From positions 44,096,698 through 44,160,697 of the forward strand of contig OW121855.1 in the NCBI GenBank assembly GCA_933228895.1: a DNA stretch of 64,000 nt. The letters are read 5' to 3'. The notes beneath the pieces are model-generated. The model did no database searches, had not been told where the DNA came from, and saw only the letters and a list, made by a program, of their open reading frames with translations. This DNA is from Platycnemis pennipes (taxonomy: Eukaryota; Arthropoda; Insecta; Odonata; Platycnemididae). Numbering within the stretch: position 1 is the first letter of the stretch; each line of letters begins with the position of its first letter. Made by a program: the position numbers and the translations under genes. Below are positions 58,666 through 64,000 of the stretch, in pieces.

Positions 58666-59096
58666 TATTTATGTGTTCATATTAATCGTTTTCATGTTTT
58701 TCATTTCTAGCCATCTGAACTTTATTACGCTTCTTCTTCAACAGTTTTTGTCTCTCATGCTTCCACTGTCTTGAGCAATCCGCAACTGTGACTCATAATG
58801 CACTCGGATACGCAGCAGTGATTCATTGCGTATGCGTGCAATGAATTTTTCCCACTAATAACAGTGCTTCAATAAGGTGGTTGGTCCTTGGTCCTTTGTA
58901 CAACTTACCCAGAAAAATAGCATTTATCCGACATCCCCCATTGAAATTCTTAAAAAAAAGCATTCTGTAGTCAACTTCATCGCCACCACTAGGCAGCAGA
59001 CCACCAAGGAGATACAAATACCAAATTAATTCAATTTAATTGTTCCATTTCCTCCTGATATCTCTTACAGACATGTGAACTATAGTTTTTAATAAC

Positions 59097-59139
59097 AGTC
59101 GAAATGTATTTTAACGCCTTGTTAAAATACATTTCGACT
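59097..59139. repeat. Perfect 19-bp stem with 5-nt loop
   Basis: AGTCGAAATGTATTTTAAC, loop GCCTT, then the exact inverse GTTAAAATACATTTCGACT. No T-run of a terminator type follows, and the genome is eukaryotic. It may be a decayed TIR pair or an RNA hairpin. Confidence 0.75.
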
Positions 59140-60880
59140 AATTTCTTTCTAAAACTATCACGCTGAAGTACTTAGAAAATGTTACAACAGCATTCAGGAG
59201 TACAGAAAAACGTCTGAGATCAATCATACATTGAAATATTGTTGCAAGGAATAACACTCTTCTTTTAACGAGCGGCCCGAGTTCCTAAGCACCAAACCTC
59301 GCAGCTAAGAGAATTTTTAGAAAATTACCATGCGGTCATCATTCACTGGTATTTACCCCAAGGGTTAATTCAGCACCACCAGCTCATCTCAGGTAAAGAC
59401 GTTGTTTCATTTAAAATAGGATTCCACGATGATTATGTGAGCTGCATTTTATAAATAATTCGGTATAACTGATTTAACAAAATTGCGTGAATTAAGTTAA
59501 TAAAAAAGTTGGCTCCTGAATGAAAAAGGATTATTCATCTCTCAATGAGTCATATTGTGAGAGAAAGGCGCTTATTCGTTATCAAATACTTAATTTGGAT
59601 AAATTTCAGGCATAACCAAATATTTTACTTGATCACAAAATAGATGATAAAATACACCTCACAATACATTTAGACATATCAAATTTACACAACTGGAACA
59701 TAAGGCCATTTCTTTTCTAAATGTAGCACGCTATTGCCAAAATACCAGGGAATTGTTCCACAAGTATTTTGGCGAGATAAATAAACAGGCAAAAAACATT
59801 AAATTTAAATAATTTACTTCCCAATCTGTAGTTTTATCCAGCAATATAGAGATTATATTTTACGCTCGATGTCTTCGAGAAAGGCACTCTTAATTCTCAC
59901 GCTCAGGACACTTACGCAACTTAATGCGGAAATCCTATATGGCGTCAAGGAAGACCGGTGGTATTTCAAATTTTGTATAATATATATTTGACGGAACCAG
60001 AAGAAGTGTGGATGTATTGAACATGAGGATAAGAGGAGAATGGAGACATGAGATGGAGAGAGCGAACGACGAATGATGAAGTGTGATGCATAACAGGAAA
60101 GGAGGTCACGGCAGGAAACAGGAAGAGGCCAAGAATGAGAAGGACGTTGGGAATTACGGGCCATGGTATTAAAAAGAGCATAAGAAAATTAAGATGAGAG
60201 AGAGAGGAAGAAAAAAGGAGATATGAATAGAACAAAAGGTGGGCAGGATATTAAGGAGAAAATAAATATATCATACACAGAAATACGTGCATTCTGCTTA
60301 TGGACGTATATATTTTAAGCACAAGAAAGTTAATCTTCAGCATAAGAACATATTTTAATATGGATAAACAACTGCATTATCACCACTGTCATTTACCTGT
60401 ATCGTTAAATGTTTTCAAAGCCCCTTTAATTACTATGTAGTACTTGTGCCACTAATTAACTATACGGTTAACCGGTTAATCTCCGATTGATTTAGAAGGA
60501 CAAACCCCTTCAAATATGCCTTTTTTAGCCTCGCACTTGTACGATGTGTCACACCGATATGCGGTGCATCCTGACACTCTTTATTCGATCTAAAAAACTT
60601 ATCCTTTTGGTCTTAAGTATTCTCTTTTCTGCCAGCCCCCTTTGCTTTTATTTCCAAACTACATTGTACTCACTTCTCTTATGTTTCCTTTCCTAAAATG
60701 CGTCACATTACGAATACTCTTTTTTATTCCTCGCCATTTTTCCATCGTTCTCCACTCCCACACCCAAACATCTATGACTCGGACTTTAAAGGTCCTTAAC
60801 ATTAAACGCTTCCCTAAAGTGACAATCATTTCGTGACACTTCGCTATCTCTCACTCTCACGACAAGAACCCTTGAAATTG
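59140..60880. other. Intergenic, no gene seen
   Basis: AT-rich, with purine-rich stretches near 60000-60240 that keep minus frames open. No motif recognised. Confidence 0.4.
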
Positions 60881-60889
60881 CAAAAAAAT

Positions 60890-61680
60890 CAAACTCTCTG
60901 CGATACGGAGCCGCGCGACACATCTGGGGGAAGTGGGAGTCACAGATGGGATAACTCTCTATCTCTCTCTCTCTCTGAATGCTTACACAATTGAATAATC
61001 CCTCTAGAGATAGACTGATACGACTGCGTTCCTCTCCCGAGCAAGAGGATCGGCTAATCGTTCCCGGAGCGCTTTTCATTTTAAGGTCACGTGGTACGCT
61101 CACAAGCCGGCGGCATCGGTACTAGCCGGGAAAAGGCGACGGCGAGGGGGGACGAGTTCTTTTCCCACGCACTCCAGAGATAAAGAAAGAGAGAGAGAGG
61201 AGAAGGAGGGGGATTCTTAGAACAGCCGCGCACGTTCTCCTAACGATCGCCACGACATCGTCAACCCCATCCTTACCCCCTTCCATCTTCCCTCCTCCCC
61301 GACTTGAGATGTAATCTCTCACCGCGCTCGGTGCGTACCACGCAAACTCACAGCCACAGCTCTCGGCCTGGCGTTTTGAGCATTTCAAAATGCAGGAATG
61401 CGCCAAGGATGATGCTCGAAACCTTTGCATCCCCTCTCCCGCCGGCCGCGCATCCGTGCCAGTCGGTGCGACACCGACGACGCCTTTAGTCTCCCGCCGG
61501 CAAACGCCTCCCGATGCGCTGTTTTTTTATCATCCCTCTTCGCGCCAATACAACACCTCTCACTCCCACGCGCGGAGCCGATATCCGTCCTCGGGGATAC
61601 GCGGATTTCTTTCTTTCGAGAAAGCACGGGGCGTCTCGTAACGCTGGACAGCGGCGGCTTCTGCTCTGAAGCCCATTAGA
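60890..61680. promoter_or_regulatory. CpG-rich island with GA/CT repeats
   Basis: A CT-repeat (60959-60977), an E-box-like TCACGTG (61086-61092), a GA-repeat (61184-61204) and CpG-rich DNA (GCCGGCCGCGCATCCGTGCC) cluster within 800 bp. This resembles a promoter or 5' UTR of an arthropod gene with GAGA-type sites. No downstream exon is identified on either side within the window, so function and strand are open. Confidence 0.35.
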
Positions 61681-61689
61681 TTACATCAT

Positions 61690-64000
61690 GACCGCTCCAT
61701 CATTCTTACCTCCATTTCCTTGGAAAACACGCAACAGTGAACGTAAATGTCGCGGAAAGTAAACGATACGAGTCCATGACTTACGACTTCAGCCGATAGC
61801 TCAACACTGCAACTGTTCCCATCTTGTATTTTCTTACAAGATGAACAGCAATTACAAGTGAGCTTTTATCAGCAAAAAGTGCCTATTTAATGATTAAGTT
61901 ATTATAATTACAATACCATTTTTCTATCAGTGTTACAAAGCAACAAAATTACTGTTCAAAAAGGCATTGGTGAAATTATGTAACTTAGGTGTAGGTAGTG
62001 AGGCTCAAAAGGAGCTTGGGAATAAATGGTAAATTGTTTTTAATCGAGGTACCTATCCAAACGATGCAGTAAATATATCTACTGGATACTAAAACTGTGA
62101 CCACTCCTGCAATATTAATATTTTTTCATGCCTGCAAATAGTGACGATAAAGTGGTATTCTTGCTTCTGCCACTAATTTTTCTAAAAACATAATTTTAGT
62201 AAATAGTTGTTTTAAACGAAAATACTGCAAAATTTAAAATGTGCTATAAGATTTTGAAATATGCTATTACCACTAGGAATTACTATTGAAAGACCTATTT
62301 TCTACAGCTCAATAACATTGAAATAAAACTTTGATCATCGATTTTACCAGCAATGATAAATACCTATATGATTCTAATCGGAATTTCTTCCGGGTATCTC
62401 TCGCGTTGGTCCATATTACTTGAACTACCATTTCACCGACATTTCAATATCAATATTTACCAGTAAAACACTTGACTTGAAGACGCCGGCGAAACTGCCA
62501 TCCGATCAACACAAACCTACAGGGGAGACCCTCCGAAAGAAACTGAAATACAATAGTTCACCGCGAAAGCCTTCATGAAACATTGATAAATACACTTAAA
62601 GCATTTTTCACACTCCAACCTAGGCATGGCGCAATAACACTATGCACTGAACCACACAAATGAGGATGTTGCATTAGCTTGTTGAGAATCGGGACATTAG
62701 CGCTCCAAATGTCTGGTAATCAAAAAAAGTTCTTTGTGGTTTCATCAATCGCAAAGTCTTATAATGATAATTTATTTCCACCAGACGTTTACAACTCATT
62801 TCTATTTCAATAATTTACGATCGATGCGAATCAGTTCCTCGACAGGGCGCAATGTAATTGATCGTTAAAGAACACAGTGGTAAAATTGAACAAATTAGTT
62901 AAATTAAATTCCTAAATGCTGTATCTATGGTGGCGATGTCTTCTTTTCCTTCAGTATAGGATACTGGAAACTTTATCTTTCCTCTGAATCTCACCGAAGT
63001 GATACTATCCAGTATAACAACCTTTCTTCACTTCTACAAATTAAAAAAAAACAATTATAACCCAGAAGTAATTTTTATCAGGTATTTCATAAATTTGTGC
63101 TGTAAAAATCCAATGTTTATCATTCATTCTCATCCTTTTTGCTAAATTAAAAATACGTATTAATATAAATTCAGAAGAAGACATTGCAATCTTTGGGAAA
63201 GCTAAAAAAGCATTCAGAGGTAGGTACTAATAATTATGACAAAAAACCTACTGATGGGGCATTTATTACATGTGTTTTCCATACTATTTATATCACTTCA
63301 GTTACGTAGCACACCATTCTTATAGAAAGCTATATTACTAGTAATGTAAGGGATTTAATTTTTTCTTGACTACCCTAACAAAGTTAGGAAGAGTGTTATA
63401 TAAATATTTTTTGCCAACGAATATATGAAATTGAAAAGGCACGAGAAAAATATAGTATAATAAAACATGCATTTTACACCTAATTGAACATATGTAAAAC
63501 TTTCGGGAATAACTACAAAGCAAAAACTCTATCAATCTAAAATCTGTAACCGTACGATTTACTCATTAGTTTTAATACAGATTAATTATATTGAAAGAGG
63601 CTTATAGCGGCACCATTAGATGTTGAAATTCACCTGACTCAATATAAATTAATGAGAAGCTTGATCGTGAGAATCGTCAACAGCTGCTACGATTATGCAT
63701 TAGTATGCGTGCTTCCTACGGCATTCCATAGCCGCCTTACAAGTTGCGTCACATAATGACTCCAATTATCAAGACAGAAATAATATTTTCTAATGAGTTA
63801 CGATTAGTCGCCACGATCTTCACCGCGATTGTTTGCAGGTATATGACTGAATTGCCTCTCGAATCTTTCATTAATGAGACAAAACTCAATAAACGTAAGT
63901 AAATAACTCAAACAACTCAAAACTCAATTTTGAAATGCAACTAAACGATTTACTACCAGCTGAGAGTTATACCGAGCTCCCAATTTCGGTTTATCCAATT
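61690..64000. other. Intergenic, no gene seen
   Basis: AT-rich to the end of the window. No coding or repeat feature could be supported. Confidence 0.4.

Overview
This is eukaryotic DNA, most probably from an arthropod and likely an insect. The evidence is spliced genes with GT-AG introns, a Toll-type receptor, and a dense mix of transposable elements: Bel/Pao, Penelope, an R4/Dong-like LINE, CR1/jockey-type LINEs, hAT and Tc1/mariner DNA transposons, and tRNA- and 5S-derived SINEs. I cannot name the species. Three host genes can be reconstructed, all in the first 30 kb.

0-10 kb: the 3' end of a Bel/Pao retrotransposon is followed by two head-to-tail, decayed Penelope-like copies on the minus strand. 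Next come three 5' coding exons of a Maf-family nucleotide pyrophosphatase (ASMTL-like, minus strand). Its 3' exons are not found between these repeats and the left edge. A complete four-exon, 239-residue homologue of the synaptonemal complex protein SYCP3 lies at 8.0-9.0 kb on the minus strand. The two genes are separated by a short MITE and a perfect 56-bp palindrome.

10-22 kb: mostly repeats. There is a broken R4/Dong-like retrotransposon bounded by TAA repeats on both sides, a second scrap of the same family joined to it, and a 2.6-kb DNA transposon with about 125-bp terminal inverted repeats and a decayed transposase. A tRNA-like repeat and a hAT-type MITE with a perfect 8-bp target duplication follow.

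22.4-29.3 kb: a seven-exon gene on the plus strand. Splice sites and phases join exactly into 782 codons. It encodes a short, divergent Toll-like receptor: signal peptide, cysteine-containing N-terminal region, leucine-rich repeats, one transmembrane segment and a TIR domain. One exon is only 62 nt. Its introns carry a SINE and a LINE fragment.

29-36 kb: SINEs, MITEs, a Tc1/mariner-like transposase remnant and short duplications. 36-64 kb: no gene could be supported. This half is AT-rich and contains several GC/CpG-rich islands, some next to GA/CT repeats, that look like regulatory DNA or unspliced 5' exons. It also holds two LINE remnants, a second 5S-derived SINE and several hairpin-forming inverted repeats.

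The three host genes do not form an obvious pathway: nucleotide house-cleaning, meiotic chromosome axis, and innate immune or developmental signalling. The most interesting items are the intact SYCP3 homologue, the unusual Toll-like receptor, and the TIR transposon, whose transposase family I could not name.
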